The notes: a model not told the origin generated them from the letters alone. A stretch of 35,502 nucleotides of DNA from Oscillibacter sp. ER4 (GCF_000765235.1 NZ_JPJG01000031.1:1-35502), one strand, 5' to 3'; positions 1 through 8,289 are shown, counted from the first letter of the stretch. Translations and numbers: made by a program.

Positions 1-72
1 TGCCGCCTGCAATTCACAGACAGCAAGCCCTTTCAGCTGCTTGAACAATTTTTACTTCAGAATATTGTCTAA
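1..72 (+). CDS. C-terminal tail of an unidentified ORF, cut by the window edge
   Basis: The first frame is open from base 1 to a TAA at 70-72 and gives 23 residues ending in LLEQFLLQNIV. The composition is plausible for a real C-terminus, and the sequence changes to AT-rich non-coding DNA just after the stop. It could be the end of a transposase, since a GGGGTCACTTCA-type sequence follows, but I do not recognise a family and the fragment is too short to decide. Confidence 0.25.
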   Translation, partial: CRLQFTDSKPFQLLEQFLLQNIV

Positions 73-310
73 CTTTTTGGGGTCACTTCACATACGCCAG
101 TATGGGGAGATTTTTTCAACCGATTTCATCTCAAAAATTCATTGGCAAAACTGCTTCGCACCGAAAAAGAGCAAATTTTGTGCGGAGCCGAGGCGCGGCG
201 GCGCAGGCATGCTGTCGCATGGCAAGACGGCGCAACGAAGGAGTCAGTGCAAAATTTTCTCTTTTACGGCGCATGTTTTCTTATGTGGAGCCGGCCAAAA
301 CGGTGCTTTT
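73..310. other. Non-coding spacer with GC-rich dyads
   Basis: No convincing gene is seen; overlapping small open frames lack ribosome binding sites. Bases 150-285 are a GC-rich core (GGCGCGGCGGCGCAGGCATG type) flanked by two AAATTTTG/AAAATTTT stretches, resembling the hairpin-rich spacers at 4540-4640 and 12220-12345. It may be a dispersed palindromic repeat. No U-run terminator is obvious for the pseudouridine synthase gene that ends at 311. Confidence 0.35.
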
Positions 311-1195
311 TCATTCCATCAAGCGCTGCATATCCTGCGGGATAGGCGCTGTAAAGTGTAATTTCTGTCCGGTGACCGGCTGGGTGAACCACAGCTCGTA
401 TGAGTGCAGCGCGGGGCGGGCGATAAGGGTTTTGTCCTCCGTGCCGTAGAGCCAGTCGCCCGCGAGGGGATGGCCGAGGTATGCCATGTGGACGCGAAGC
501 TGATGCGTGCGACCCGTCTGTGGGCGCAGGCGCAGGAGCGTGAAGCGGTCGTTTACTTGCAGAGTCTCGTACTCTGTGAGGCTCGGAAGTCCGTCCGCGC
601 GCACGCAGCGGCGGATGATGGAGCCCTCCGCGCGGCCGATCGGCGCGTCGATGACGCCGCACGGCGGCTCGACTGTGCCGACGGTGACGGCGCGGTACTC
701 GCGCCGCAGATCGCTTGAATGCAGCGCGCGGCGCAGGCGGTCGTGCACATAGCCGCTCTTTGCGGTGATGAGGAGACCGGACGTTCCCTTGTCGAGCCTG
801 CTGACAAAGTGCGGCACGCTGCCCTCGCCGAGATAATTCGTCAGCATCGCGGCGAGGCTCGGCGCGGAGGCGTCGCCCGCCTTTGGGTGCATGGCGATAC
901 CCGCGAGTTTGTTGAGCACGAGCAGGTCGTCGTCCTCGTAGACGATGTCGGGCTTTGCCGCATTTGCGCAGTACAAGTCCTCGCGCGGCGTACGCTCGCT
1001 GAGGACGACGCTGACGGTGTCGCCCGCGTGGACGATTGTGTTGACATGGACGCTCTGTCCGTTCAATAAAATGGCGTTTTCGCGCCATTTGAGGCTTTTG
1101 AGCAGCGTGTAGGAAAGCTGAAGACTGCCGCGCAGGATGCCTTTGACCATGCGGCCGTCCTCCTCCGGCGTCACGGTGTATGTGAGAATGCGCAT
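311..1195 (-). CDS. RluA-family 23S rRNA/tRNA pseudouridine synthase
   Basis: 294 residues. The frame is open further upstream, but the ATG at 1195 is chosen because AAGGAGGG lies six bases before it. The N-terminal part looks like a degenerate S4-type RNA-binding region (about residues 20-75). The catalytic loop SRLDKGTSGLLITAK (about 130-145) carries the catalytic Asp after Arg-Leu, and the C-terminal motif GRTHQLRVHMAYLGHPLAGD is typical of RluA/RluC/RluD enzymes, which isomerise uridine to pseudouridine in structured RNA. Length is normal. It is monocistronic and divergent from the glycosyltransferase. Which RNA position it modifies cannot be told from sequence, so no gene symbol is given. 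Confidence 0.93.
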   Translation of the reverse strand: MRILTYTVTPEEDGRMVKGILRGSLQLSYTLLKSLKWRENAILLNGQSVHVNTIVHAGDTVSVVLSERTPREDLYCANAAKPDIVYEDDDLLVLNKLAGIAMHPKAGDASAPSLAAMLTNYLGEGSVPHFVSRLDKGTSGLLITAKSGYVHDRLRRALHSSDLRREYRAVTVGTVEPPCGVIDAPIGRAEGSIIRRCVRADGLPSLTEYETLQVNDRFTLLRLRPQTGRTHQLRVHMAYLGHPLAGDWLYGTEDKTLIARPALHSYELWFTQPVTGQKLHFTAPIPQDMQRLME

Positions 1196-1241
1196 GGAAG
1201 CCCTCCTTTCCCGAAGTAAACAGCGCGTAAAATTCACACAT

Positions 1242-1274
1242 AGTATACCATCTTCGCGCGAAAAATGATATACT
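1242..1274. promoter_or_regulatory. Overlapping divergent extended -10 promoters
   Basis: On the minus strand TATACT occupies 1242-1247 with an upstream TG one base away (TGgTATACT), facing the rluA-family gene. On the plus strand TATACT occupies 1269-1274, also preceded by TG plus one base, facing the glycosyltransferase. Neither has a good -35 box, as expected for extended -10 promoters. The expected -35 zone of each overlaps the -10 box of the other. Confidence 0.55.
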
Positions 1275-1323
1275 GAATCACACTTCGGCGCTGCCGAAAA
1301 ACAAGCAACAGGAGGGCAATGGC

Positions 1324-2736
1324 ATGGACAAGAGAACCATCTGCCTTTTGAACGATTCCTTTCCGCCCGAGATCGACGGCGTGGCGAACGCCGTCGTGAA
1401 CTACGCGAAAAACATCACGAAAAGCGGCGAAAACGCCATTGTCGTCACGCCGACAATGCCCGGCGCGGACGACAGCGCGTTCCCATTCCCCGTGCTGCGC
1501 TACCCGAGCATCGACACGCGCAAGAAGCTCGGCTACGTGGCGGGCTATCCGTTTTCACCCGAGACCGCGCGCGTGCTGACGGAGCAGAAGGTCGAACTGA
1601 TGCACACGCATTGTCCCATCACGTCGTGCCTGCTGGCGCGCTCGCTGCGCGCCGTGGTCGACGCGCCGCTCGTGCTGACGTATCACACGAAGTACGATGT
1701 CGACATCGCCAAGGCTGTGCGCGGCAAGCTCTTGCAGGAGAGCGCCATTCGCGCGCTGGTGCAGAACATCGCAAGCTGCGATGAGGTCTGGGTCGTGAGC
1801 CGCGGGGCGGGGGAAAATCTGCGCTCGCTCGGCTACGAGGGCGACTACATCGTGATGGAAAACGGCGTGGACGTGCCGCGCGGGCGGGTGTCTGACGAGG
1901 CCATCGCCGCGGCGACGGGCAGATATGACCTGCCGCAGAACGTGCCGGTCTTTCTCTTCGTCGGGCGGCTGATGTGGTACAAGGGTATCCGCATCATTTT
2001 AGACGCGCTGAAAACGCTGCGCGAGAAAAATGTCGACTTCCGCATGGTGTTTGTCGGCGAGGGCGCAGACGGCGCGGAGATCCGCAGCTATGCGGAAGAG
2101 CAGAAGCTCTCCGACCGCTGCTTTTTCACAGGTGCGATCTCTGACCGCGAGATCATCCGCGCGTGGTATGGCAGATCCGACCTGTTTCTCTTCCCGTCGA
2201 CGTTCGACACGAACGGCCTTGTCGTGCGCGAGGCCGCAGCCAGCGGTACGGCGACTGTGATGATCCGAAATTCCTGCGCGTCCGAGGGCGTGGGCGACGG
2301 GCGAAACGGCTTTTGCATCGAGGAAAACGCCGCGGCGATGGCGGCAAAGCTCGAAGAGCTCTGCCGCGCGCCAGAGGTGATGCAAGTGGTCGGCGAAAAC
2401 GCCCAGCGCGAGCTGTACGTTTCATGGGAGACGGCGGTGCAGCGCGCCATGGCACGCTACGAGGTCGTCATCGACAATTACCGCAGCGGAAAATATCCGA
2501 AGCGCGAGCGCTTCGGCGACGAGTTTTTCAAAACGCAGGGTGGGCTGATGGAGGCCTTTGCCAGCGTGGGCGAGCTGAGCGAGGAGATCGCCGCGGGGCT
2601 GCGCATTGAGCGCGACGAGGCGTTGCAGACAATTGTCCGTTCGCGGCAGGAGCTTCGCGGGCGGTTCGGCGAGACAAAGCAGGAGCTCGCCGAGCGCTAC
2701 GAGACGATTTTGCAAAAAGTGGACCGCTATTTATGA
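1324..2736 (+). CDS. GT4-family glycosyltransferase
   Basis: 470 residues; ATG preceded by AGGAGGGCA. A GT-B fold is indicated by the N-terminal NDSFPPEIDGVANAVVNYA (acceptor domain loop, residues 9-27), TYHTKYD near 120, FVGRLMWYKGIRIILDAL (start of the nucleotide-sugar domain, about 205-222), and DTNGLVVREAAASGTATVMI near 297-316, which contains the family EX7E element. The family transfers sugars from UDP- or GDP-sugars with retention; close relatives make diacylglycerol glycolipids or cell-envelope glycans. A roughly 90-residue C-terminal extension rich in Glu, Arg and Leu probably forms amphipathic helices or a coiled coil. The donor and acceptor cannot be fixed. It is monocistronic and ends in a strong terminator. 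Confidence 0.88.
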   Translation: MDKRTICLLNDSFPPEIDGVANAVVNYAKNITKSGENAIVVTPTMPGADDSAFPFPVLRYPSIDTRKKLGYVAGYPFSPETARVLTEQKVELMHTHCPITSCLLARSLRAVVDAPLVLTYHTKYDVDIAKAVRGKLLQESAIRALVQNIASCDEVWVVSRGAGENLRSLGYEGDYIVMENGVDVPRGRVSDEAIAAATGRYDLPQNVPVFLFVGRLMWYKGIRIILDALKTLREKNVDFRMVFVGEGADGAEIRSYAEEQKLSDRCFFTGAISDREIIRAWYGRSDLFLFPSTFDTNGLVVREAAASGTATVMIRNSCASEGVGDGRNGFCIEENAAAMAAKLEELCRAPEVMQVVGENAQRELYVSWETAVQRAMARYEVVIDNYRSGKYPKRERFGDEFFKTQGGLMEAFASVGELSEEIAAGLRIERDEALQTIVRSRQELRGRFGETKQELAERYETILQKVDRYL

Positions 2737-2738
2737 GA

Positions 2739-2772
2739 AAAAGACGAGCGAAAATTCGCTCGTCTTTTCTTT
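2739..2772. terminator. Bidirectional terminator
   Basis: A perfect stem (AAAAGACGAGCG at 2739-2750 pairing with CGCTCGTCTTTT at 2757-2768) with a six-base loop is followed by a T-rich run. The A-run on the other side makes it work also for the convergent minus-strand operon ending at 2773. Confidence 0.85.
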
Positions 2773-3054
2773 TTAATCTTCGTGTTTTGGCTTTTCCGCG
2801 GCGAACCACATGTTCCACTGGAAGGAGTACGCCCTACGCGACGCCTCGTCCGCGCAAATTAGACGCACGCGCGACGGCTGTGCGTGCTCATAGCCGTAGT
2901 CCATGATGGCGCGCAGGAGGCGGTAGGCGGCCTTCAGGTCGCTGTCTGTGCAGGAGAGGGCCAGCGTGTCGCCGTCCGTGAGCGGCAGAAGTTCGGTCGC
3001 ATGGTCGGAAGAGGGGAGGGCGGAAATGTCCCCGCAGATGATCTCAACGGTCAT
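2773..3054 (-). CDS. Small uncharacterised protein in the 8-oxoguanine deaminase operon
   Basis: 93 residues, ATG with GAGGAGG eight bases upstream. It starts ten bases after the deaminase stop codon, so the two are almost surely cotranscribed. The protein is acidic at the start (VEIICGDISALPSS), followed by LKAAYRLLRAIMDYGYEHA and an Arg/Trp-rich end, with no signal peptide or membrane segment. The opening GDI and the middle AAY...A helix faintly recall the edges of macro domains, but the macro-domain phosphate loops are absent, so I do not assign that family. Function unknown; location hints at purine metabolism. Confidence 0.75.
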   Translation of the reverse strand: MTVEIICGDISALPSSDHATELLPLTDGDTLALSCTDSDLKAAYRLLRAIMDYGYEHAQPSRVRLICADEASRRAYSFQWNMWFAAEKPKHED

Positions 3055-3064
3055 GGCAGCCTCC

Positions 3065-4423
3065 TCAGCGGTTCAGATACGCGCGGCACTTCGCCTCCGC
3101 GTCGTGCGCAAGCTGTTCTTCGTCGACTGTGACAAGATGACCGTGGTCGACCGTCACGCGGCCCTGAACGACTGTGTAGTCAACGGGTCCGCGCACGCCG
3201 ACAGTGCCGAGCACGCTTTTGGGGTCAAAGCACGAGCCGACGAGCTCGAGCCTGCGCGAGTCGATCATGAAGAGGTCGCAGCACTTGCCGACCTCGAGCG
3301 AGCCGATGTCGTCGCTGCGGCCAAGGATGGCCGCGCTGCCGCATGTTGCCATCTTGAGCACGTCGTAACCGCTGGGGGCAGCTTTGCTGCTGTTCAAACG
3401 GTGCAGCAGGAACGCGACGCGCAGTTCCTCCATCAGCGATGAGCCGTCGTTCGAGGCTGAACCGTCAACCGCGAGGCCGACCGGCACGCCGAGCTTCAGC
3501 ATCTCGGGCACGCGGGCGACGCCGGAGGCGAGCTTCATGTTCGAGATCGGGCAGTGCGCCACGCCGGTGTGCGTCTTTGCCAGCACGCGCAGCTCCTCGT
3601 CGTTGAAGTGGATGCCGTGAGCGAACCAGACGTCGCTGCCCGTCCAGCCGAGGCGCTCCATGTACTCGAGCGGGCGGACGCCCTCGCGCGCGAGCATGAA
3701 GTGTTCTTCGTCCTTCGTCTCGCACAGGTGGGTGTGCAGGCGCACGCCGTACTCTCGTGCGAGCACGGCGCTCTCGCGCAGAAGGTCGGCAGACACGGAG
3801 AACGGCGAGCACGGGGCGAGCGCAACGCGGTGCATCGCGCCGAACGACTTGTCGTGGTATTTCTCGATGACACGGGCGGAATCGGCCATGATCTCGTCGA
3901 CCGTCTGCACGACGCTGTCGGGCGGCAGGCCGCCGTCCTTGACAGAGAGGTCCATACTGCCGCGCGAGGCGTACATGCGCGCGCCGATCTCGTCCGACGC
4001 GGCAAACTGCGCGCCAATGAGGTCGCCCGCGCCCGCAGGGAAGACATAGTGATGGTCGAAGCAGGTCGTGCAGCCGTGCTTCATCAGCTCGCCAAGGCCC
4101 GTGAGCGTCGAGAGGCGGATGACGTCCTCGTCGAGGTTTTTCCAGATCTCATAGAGCGTTTTGAGCCAGTCGAAGAGCTCCATGTTCTGTACTTCCGGCA
4201 GGTTGCGGGAAAAGACCTGATAGAGATGATGGTGCGTGTTGACAAGGCCGGGGTAGCAGAGCATGTGGCTCGCGTCAATCACCTTTTCCGCCTCCTGCGG
4301 CAGATTTTTACCGATCGCGCGGATGAATCCATCCTCAGCATACAGATCGACGTTTTCATAAACCGTGTCCGCGTCATCACACGACACCAGCGAACGAATG
4401 TTTTGAATGAGCAGAGTAGACAT
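3065..4423 (-). CDS. 8-oxoguanine deaminase-like amidohydrolase
   Basis: 452 residues from the ATG at 4423 (AGAGG upstream; a longer frame to 4507 has no ribosome site). It is a zinc-type amidohydrolase of the cytosine/guanine deaminase branch: metal motif NTHHHLYQVFSR (about 65-76), HTHLCETKDE (about 230), WFAHGIHFND (about 265) and LAVDGSASNDG (about 315). The segment FSRNLPEVQNMELFDWLKTL and the FDHHYVFP stretch are characteristic of 8-oxoguanine deaminases, which hydrolyse 8-oxoguanine to uric acid and ammonia; s-triazine aminohydrolases are close relatives and an alternative. Cytoplasmic. It lies just downstream of the BMP importer, separated by a terminator, and heads a two-gene operon with the 93-residue protein. 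This makes oxidised guanine or a related purine the likely substrate. Confidence 0.85.
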   Translation of the reverse strand: MSTLLIQNIRSLVSCDDADTVYENVDLYAEDGFIRAIGKNLPQEAEKVIDASHMLCYPGLVNTHHHLYQVFSRNLPEVQNMELFDWLKTLYEIWKNLDEDVIRLSTLTGLGELMKHGCTTCFDHHYVFPAGAGDLIGAQFAASDEIGARMYASRGSMDLSVKDGGLPPDSVVQTVDEIMADSARVIEKYHDKSFGAMHRVALAPCSPFSVSADLLRESAVLAREYGVRLHTHLCETKDEEHFMLAREGVRPLEYMERLGWTGSDVWFAHGIHFNDEELRVLAKTHTGVAHCPISNMKLASGVARVPEMLKLGVPVGLAVDGSASNDGSSLMEELRVAFLLHRLNSSKAAPSGYDVLKMATCGSAAILGRSDDIGSLEVGKCCDLFMIDSRRLELVGSCFDPKSVLGTVGVRGPVDYTVVQGRVTVDHGHLVTVDEEQLAHDAEAKCRAYLNR

Positions 4424-4539
4424 AGCAATACCTCTTAGACCCGCGCCAAACGCAGGCAGATTTAGTGAAAAATAGCAAGAAGCGCATTTTGCTGCCTCCA
4501 GCGGCAAAACAGCTCAAAAGCCTCGCAGAGTTTCACGCC

Positions 4540-4640
4540 GCGCACGGCGTGAAATAAATTGAAATTCGTCGCGGAGGACGACATGCGCGTCCGCAGCGAC
4601 ACTTTGCAGCGATTGGAGCGGTGAACGACAAGCGCTGAAA
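4540..4640. repeat. Hairpin-rich spacer
   Basis: Contains a perfect dyad TTCACGCCG/CGGCGTGAA around 4530-4553 and a longer imperfect stem GTCGCGGAGGACG...CGTCCGCAGCGAC around 4568-4604. No reading frame is supported. The motifs CGCGCACGG and GACATGCGCGT recur in the spacer at 12230-12280, suggesting a dispersed palindromic element. The promoter of the deaminase operon must lie between here and 4423, but no good consensus is seen. Confidence 0.45.
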
Positions 4641-4647
4641 CTTGTCT

Positions 4648-4680
4648 AAAACAAAAGCACCCATCGGGTGCTTTTGTTTT
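4648..4680 (-). terminator. Terminator of the importer operon
   Basis: A 15-bp perfect stem (AAAACAAAAGCACCC/GGGTGCTTTTGTTTT) with a three-base loop lies immediately after the stop codon of the last permease at 4686. The flanking A and T runs make it functional on either strand, so it also insulates the deaminase operon. Confidence 0.88.
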
Positions 4681-4685
4681 AAGAT

Positions 4686-5669
4686 TTATCTCTCTTCGCG
4701 GAAGTAGCTCAGACCCAGCGATGCGGGCGGCTGAACCTCGCGCTTCTTGCGCAGCGACACGATGATCAGAACGACCAGCGTGACGACGTAGGGGAGCATC
4801 TTGTAGAGCTCCTTGATAGCAAGGTTGGTGCCGGTGGGGATGAAGATATAGAGGATGTAGAACCCGCCGAACAGGATGGAGGCCAGCACGCTGACGTTCG
4901 GACGCCAGATCGTGAAGATGACGAGCGCGATGGCGAGCCAGCCGCGGTCGCCGAAGGCGTTGTTGGACCAGACGCCGCAGGCGTAGTCCATGACGTAATA
5001 CAGACCGCCGAGACCCGCGATCATGCTGCCGATGCAGGTGGCGAGGTATTTGTACTTCGTCACGTTGATGCCGGCTGCGTCCGCCGTCGCCGCGCTCTCG
5101 CCCACGGCGCGCAGGTGAAGACCCGTGCGGGTGTGCTTGAGGAAGTACGACGCGAACAATGCGATGACGATGGCGAGGTAGGCAAGGAAGCCGTAGGACA
5201 GGAAAACCTGACCGAACCAGCCGCCGACATTCAGGGATTTGCTGAAATAGGCGCTCGTCGCGCTCAGCGCGATGGAGGGGACTTCGCTGTCGGTCAGCTT
5301 GATGAGCGAGCCGCCGAAGAAGTTGCCGATGCCGACGCCGAACGTCGTGAGCGCAAGACCCGTGACGTTCTGGTTGGCGCGCAGAGTAACGGTCAGCAGG
5401 CAGTAGAGAAGGCCCATCAGAAGCGAGCCCAAAAGCGAGCAGAGCATCGGGATACCGATGGCGAGGAACGCGTTCATGTCGGCAGCCGGGGTGGACTGCT
5501 CGTAGAAGAACGCGCCGATGACGCCGCAGATACCGCCGACGTACATCACGCCCGGAATGCCGAGGTTCAGGTTGCCGGACTTTTCCGTCAGGATCTCACC
5601 GGTGCTGCCGTAGAGCAGGGGAATGCCCTGCATGACCGCACGGGGAAGGAAAGAAGCAAGATCAAACAT
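4686..5669 (-). CDS. BMP-type ABC importer, second permease subunit (NupQ/YufQ-like)
   Basis: 327 residues, a polytopic membrane protein with about eight to nine hydrophobic segments. It contains the family hallmark GIPLLYGSTGEILTEKSGNL (residues 15-34) and LRAVGESAATADAAGI, the coupling-loop region of the simple-sugar/nucleoside permease family (BPD_transp_2). It starts three bases after the upstream permease stop, so translation is coupled. In B. subtilis the equivalent NupNOPQ system imports purine nucleosides. Together with the BMP lipoprotein and double ATPase it forms a high-affinity nucleoside or nucleobase importer; the neighbouring purine genes favour a purine substrate, by inference. 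Confidence 0.92.
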   Translation of the reverse strand: MFDLASFLPRAVMQGIPLLYGSTGEILTEKSGNLNLGIPGVMYVGGICGVIGAFFYEQSTPAADMNAFLAIGIPMLCSLLGSLLMGLLYCLLTVTLRANQNVTGLALTTFGVGIGNFFGGSLIKLTDSEVPSIALSATSAYFSKSLNVGGWFGQVFLSYGFLAYLAIVIALFASYFLKHTRTGLHLRAVGESAATADAAGINVTKYKYLATCIGSMIAGLGGLYYVMDYACGVWSNNAFGDRGWLAIALVIFTIWRPNVSVLASILFGGFYILYIFIPTGTNLAIKELYKMLPYVVTLVVLIIVSLRKKREVQPPASLGLSYFREER

Positions 5670-5672
5670 CGC

Positions 5673-6764
5673 TCACGCCTCCTTTTTGCCCTTGCGCAGG
5701 CTGACCTTGTAGGTGATGAAGAATTCGCTGCCGATGATGAAGAACAGGATGATGCCCGTCAGGATATCGGCGAAGGAGTGGTTCAGGCCGAACACGCTGG
5801 AGATCTCGCTCGCGCCGCGGCTCAGAACCACGATAAGAAGGCTCGTGAAGATCATCATGATGGGGTTGAACTTGGCCATCCAGGAGACCATGACCGCAGT
5901 GAAGCCGCGTCCGCCGACGATGGTGGTGGTCAGCGTGTGGTCCGTACCGGCGGTGAGCAGCAGGCCGATGAGGCCGCAGATCGCGCCGGAGAGGATCATC
6001 GTGCGCACGATGACGCGCTCTACCTTGATGCCCGCATAGCTCGCGGTGCGCTGGCTCTCACCGACAACGGCGATCTCATAGCCGTGCTTGCTGTAATTGA
6101 GATAGATATACATAACGCCCGTGAGGATCGCCACAAGCAGGATCGGGAGGAGATAGCGCTGGCCGCCGAGAACGGGGAGCCAGCCAGCCTCGGTATTCTG
6201 GTTGATGATACCGATCTTGCCCGAGCCCTTGGGCACTTCCCACACGATGATGAAGAACGCGGCGAGCTGTGTCGCGATGTAGTTCATCATGAGCGTGAAG
6301 AGCGTTTCGTTCGTGTTCCACTTGGCCTTGAAGATACCGGGGAGGAAGCCCCACAGCGCGCCTGCCGCGACGGAGGCGACGATCATAATGACGATGAGAA
6401 GACCGTTGGGAATCTTGCCGCCAAGGCAGATCATGCAGGCCGCGGTGGCAAGGCAGCCGATGAGCACCTGACCCTCGGCACCGATGTTCCAGAAGCGCAT
6501 CTTGAACGCGGGCGTGACCGCGAGCGAGATGCCGAGCAGGATCGCGAGGTTATGGAACGTGACCCAGCTCTTGCGCGACGTACCGAACGCGCCGTAGAGG
6601 ATTGTGGAGTAGACCTTGATGGGATTTTCGCCCGTCAGCAGCGTTGTGACGATCGCGCAGACGATCAAAGCGAGCACGATCGCGCCGCCGCGGATCAAAA
6701 CGGCCTTGTACCAGGGGAGCGTATCGCGCTTGGCGATGTGGAAGAGCGACTGTTTCTTATTCAT
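5673..6764 (-). CDS. BMP-type ABC importer, first permease subunit (NupP/YufP-like)
   Basis: 363 residues with a short cytoplasmic N-terminus and about nine to ten membrane segments. The motifs FWNIGAEGQVLIGCLA (about 92-107), ATQLAAFFIIVWEVPKGSG, and VVGESQRTASYAGI (the cytoplasmic coupling loop) are those of nucleoside/riboflavin-type BMP permeases. The start ATG at 6764 overlaps the end of the ATPase gene by eight bases, indicating translational coupling and a single operon with the ATPase upstream and the second permease downstream. Confidence 0.92.
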   Translation of the reverse strand: MNKKQSLFHIAKRDTLPWYKAVLIRGGAIVLALIVCAIVTTLLTGENPIKVYSTILYGAFGTSRKSWVTFHNLAILLGISLAVTPAFKMRFWNIGAEGQVLIGCLATAACMICLGGKIPNGLLIVIMIVASVAAGALWGFLPGIFKAKWNTNETLFTLMMNYIATQLAAFFIIVWEVPKGSGKIGIINQNTEAGWLPVLGGQRYLLPILLVAILTGVMYIYLNYSKHGYEIAVVGESQRTASYAGIKVERVIVRTMILSGAICGLIGLLLTAGTDHTLTTTIVGGRGFTAVMVSWMAKFNPIMMIFTSLLIVVLSRGASEISSVFGLNHSFADILTGIILFFIIGSEFFITYKVSLRKGKKEA

Positions 6765-8289
6765 CCTTGTTGCCTCCCCTCACGAGCGTCATCAGTGCGC
6801 CGACCTCGCGCTTGTTGGTCTTTCTGGCGTCGACCACGCCGGAGACCTGACCGCCGCAGAGAACGACGATGCGGTCGCACAGCTCAAGCAGCACGTCGAG
6901 GTCTTCGCCGACATAGACGACGGCGACGCCGCGCATCTTCTGCTCTGTCAGCAGGTTGTAAATGGTATAGGAGGTGTTGATGTCCAGGCCACGCACGGCG
7001 TAAGCGGTCATCAGCACGGCGGGGGACTGGGCAATCTCGCGTCCGACAAGCACCTTCTGCACGTTGCCGCCGGACATGCGGCGCACGGGGAAGGACGTGC
7101 TGGGCGTGACGACACCGAGCTCTTCCCAGATGCGGTTAGCGAGCGCTTCGGGATCCTTGCGGTTGAGGAACAGCCCCTTACCCTTGCGCCAGGAGCGCAG
7201 CATCATGTTGCCCGTCATGCCCATCGAGCCGACCAGGCCCATGCCGAGTCGGTCTTCGGGGACGAACGACATCGAAATGCCGCTCTTGCGGATCTTCATC
7301 GGGTCGAGACCGACGAGTTCCTTTTCCTTGCCGCCGTCGGGCGGATAGAACGTGACATGGCCGGAGGCGACGGGGTAGAGGCCCGCAATGGACTCGAGCA
7401 GCTCGCGCTGGCCGCTGCCTGCGACGCCCGCGATGCCGAGCACCTCGCCCGCGTTGATGGTGAAGCTGACGTCATCCAGACGCTTGACGCCAAGCTCGTC
7501 GTAAGCCGTCAGGCCTTCGATGACGAGGCGCTTTTCAACGTCCTTCGGCTCGGGGCGGCTGATGTTCAGGCTCACCGTGTGGCCGACCATCATGTCGGTC
7601 AGCGATTGCTGGTCGGCGTCCTTGGTGGCGACGTCACCGACGTATTCGCCCTTGCGCAGCACGGCCACGCGGTCGGACACGTCGAGCACCTCGTGCAGCT
7701 TGTGCGTGATGATGATGAGGGACTTGCCGTCGGCCTTCATGTTGCGCATGATGGCGAAGAGTTTGTCCGTCTCCTGCGGGGTGAGCACTGCGGTCGGCTC
7801 GTCCAGAATGAGAATGTCCGCCCCGCGGTAGAGCACCTTGACGATCTCGACGGTCTGCTTCTGCGAAACGGACATGTCGTAGATCTTCTGATTGGGGTCG
7901 ATGTCGAACCCGTATTTGTCGCAGATCTCTTTGACCTTTTTGCTGGCTTCGGCAATGTCGAGCTTGCCTTCAAGGCCGAGGATGATATTCTCCGTTGCGG
8001 TGAAAAGATCAACGAGCTTGAAGTGCTGGTGGATCATACCGATGCCGTGTTCGAACGCATCCTTGGGGGAGGCGATCGTGACGGGTTCGCCGTGAATGTA
8101 GATTTGCCCCTCGTCGGGGAAATAGATGCCGGAGAGCATGTTCATCAGCGTCGTCTTGCCGCTGCCGTTTTCGCCGAGCAGCGACAGGATCTCGCCCTCG
8201 TGCAGCTCAAGGTTGATGGCGTTGTTCGCCACCACTTTGCCGAACCGCTTCGTGACATTCTCCATTTTAACTGCGCATGCAGTTCCCAA
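6757..8289 (-). CDS. BMP-type ABC importer, duplicated ATPase (NupO/YufO-like) with unusual second site
   Basis: 510 residues if started at the TTG at 8289, which has AAAGGGG eight bases upstream. A GTG at 8298 is immediately next to that site and an ATG at 8265 has none. Domain 1 is complete: Walker A GENGSGKTTL, Q-loop, signature MSVSQKQTVEI, Walker B ILILDEPTAVLTPQE. Domain 2 has a degenerate P-loop (GVAGSGQRELLE), signature MSGGNVQKV, and AVLMTAYAVRGLD where relatives have a PTRGLD Walker B end, followed by VGEDLDVLLELCDRI. Sugar/nucleoside-type double ATPases often have one weak site, so this is a variant and not a broken gene. It energises the two permeases encoded just downstream. Confidence 0.9.
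   Translation of the reverse strand: MGTACAVKMENVTKRFGKVVANNAINLELHEGEILSLLGENGSGKTTLMNMLSGIYFPDEGQIYIHGEPVTIASPKDAFEHGIGMIHQHFKLVDLFTATENIILGLEGKLDIAEASKKVKEICDKYGFDIDPNQKIYDMSVSQKQTVEIVKVLYRGADILILDEPTAVLTPQETDKLFAIMRNMKADGKSLIIITHKLHEVLDVSDRVAVLRKGEYVGDVATKDADQQSLTDMMVGHTVSLNISRPEPKDVEKRLVIEGLTAYDELGVKRLDDVSFTINAGEVLGIAGVAGSGQRELLESIAGLYPVASGHVTFYPPDGGKEKELVGLDPMKIRKSGISMSFVPEDRLGMGLVGSMGMTGNMMLRSWRKGKGLFLNRKDPEALANRIWEELGVVTPSTSFPVRRMSGGNVQKVLVGREIAQSPAVLMTAYAVRGLDINTSYTIYNLLTEQKMRGVAVVYVGEDLDVLLELCDRIVVLCGGQVSGVVDARKTNKREVGALMTLVRGGNKDE

Noticed and set aside
2773-3054. Macro-domain protein
   Set aside because: Only a GDI near the start and an AAY helix recall the family; the phosphate-binding loops are absent in 93 residues.
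5115-6980. Long plus-strand open frame of about 620 codons
   Set aside because: It is antisense to two well-recognised permease genes and the end of the ATPase gene. Composition is Arg/Asp/Glu/Ala-rich as expected from the reverse complement of GC-rich coding DNA, with no motif or ribosome site.
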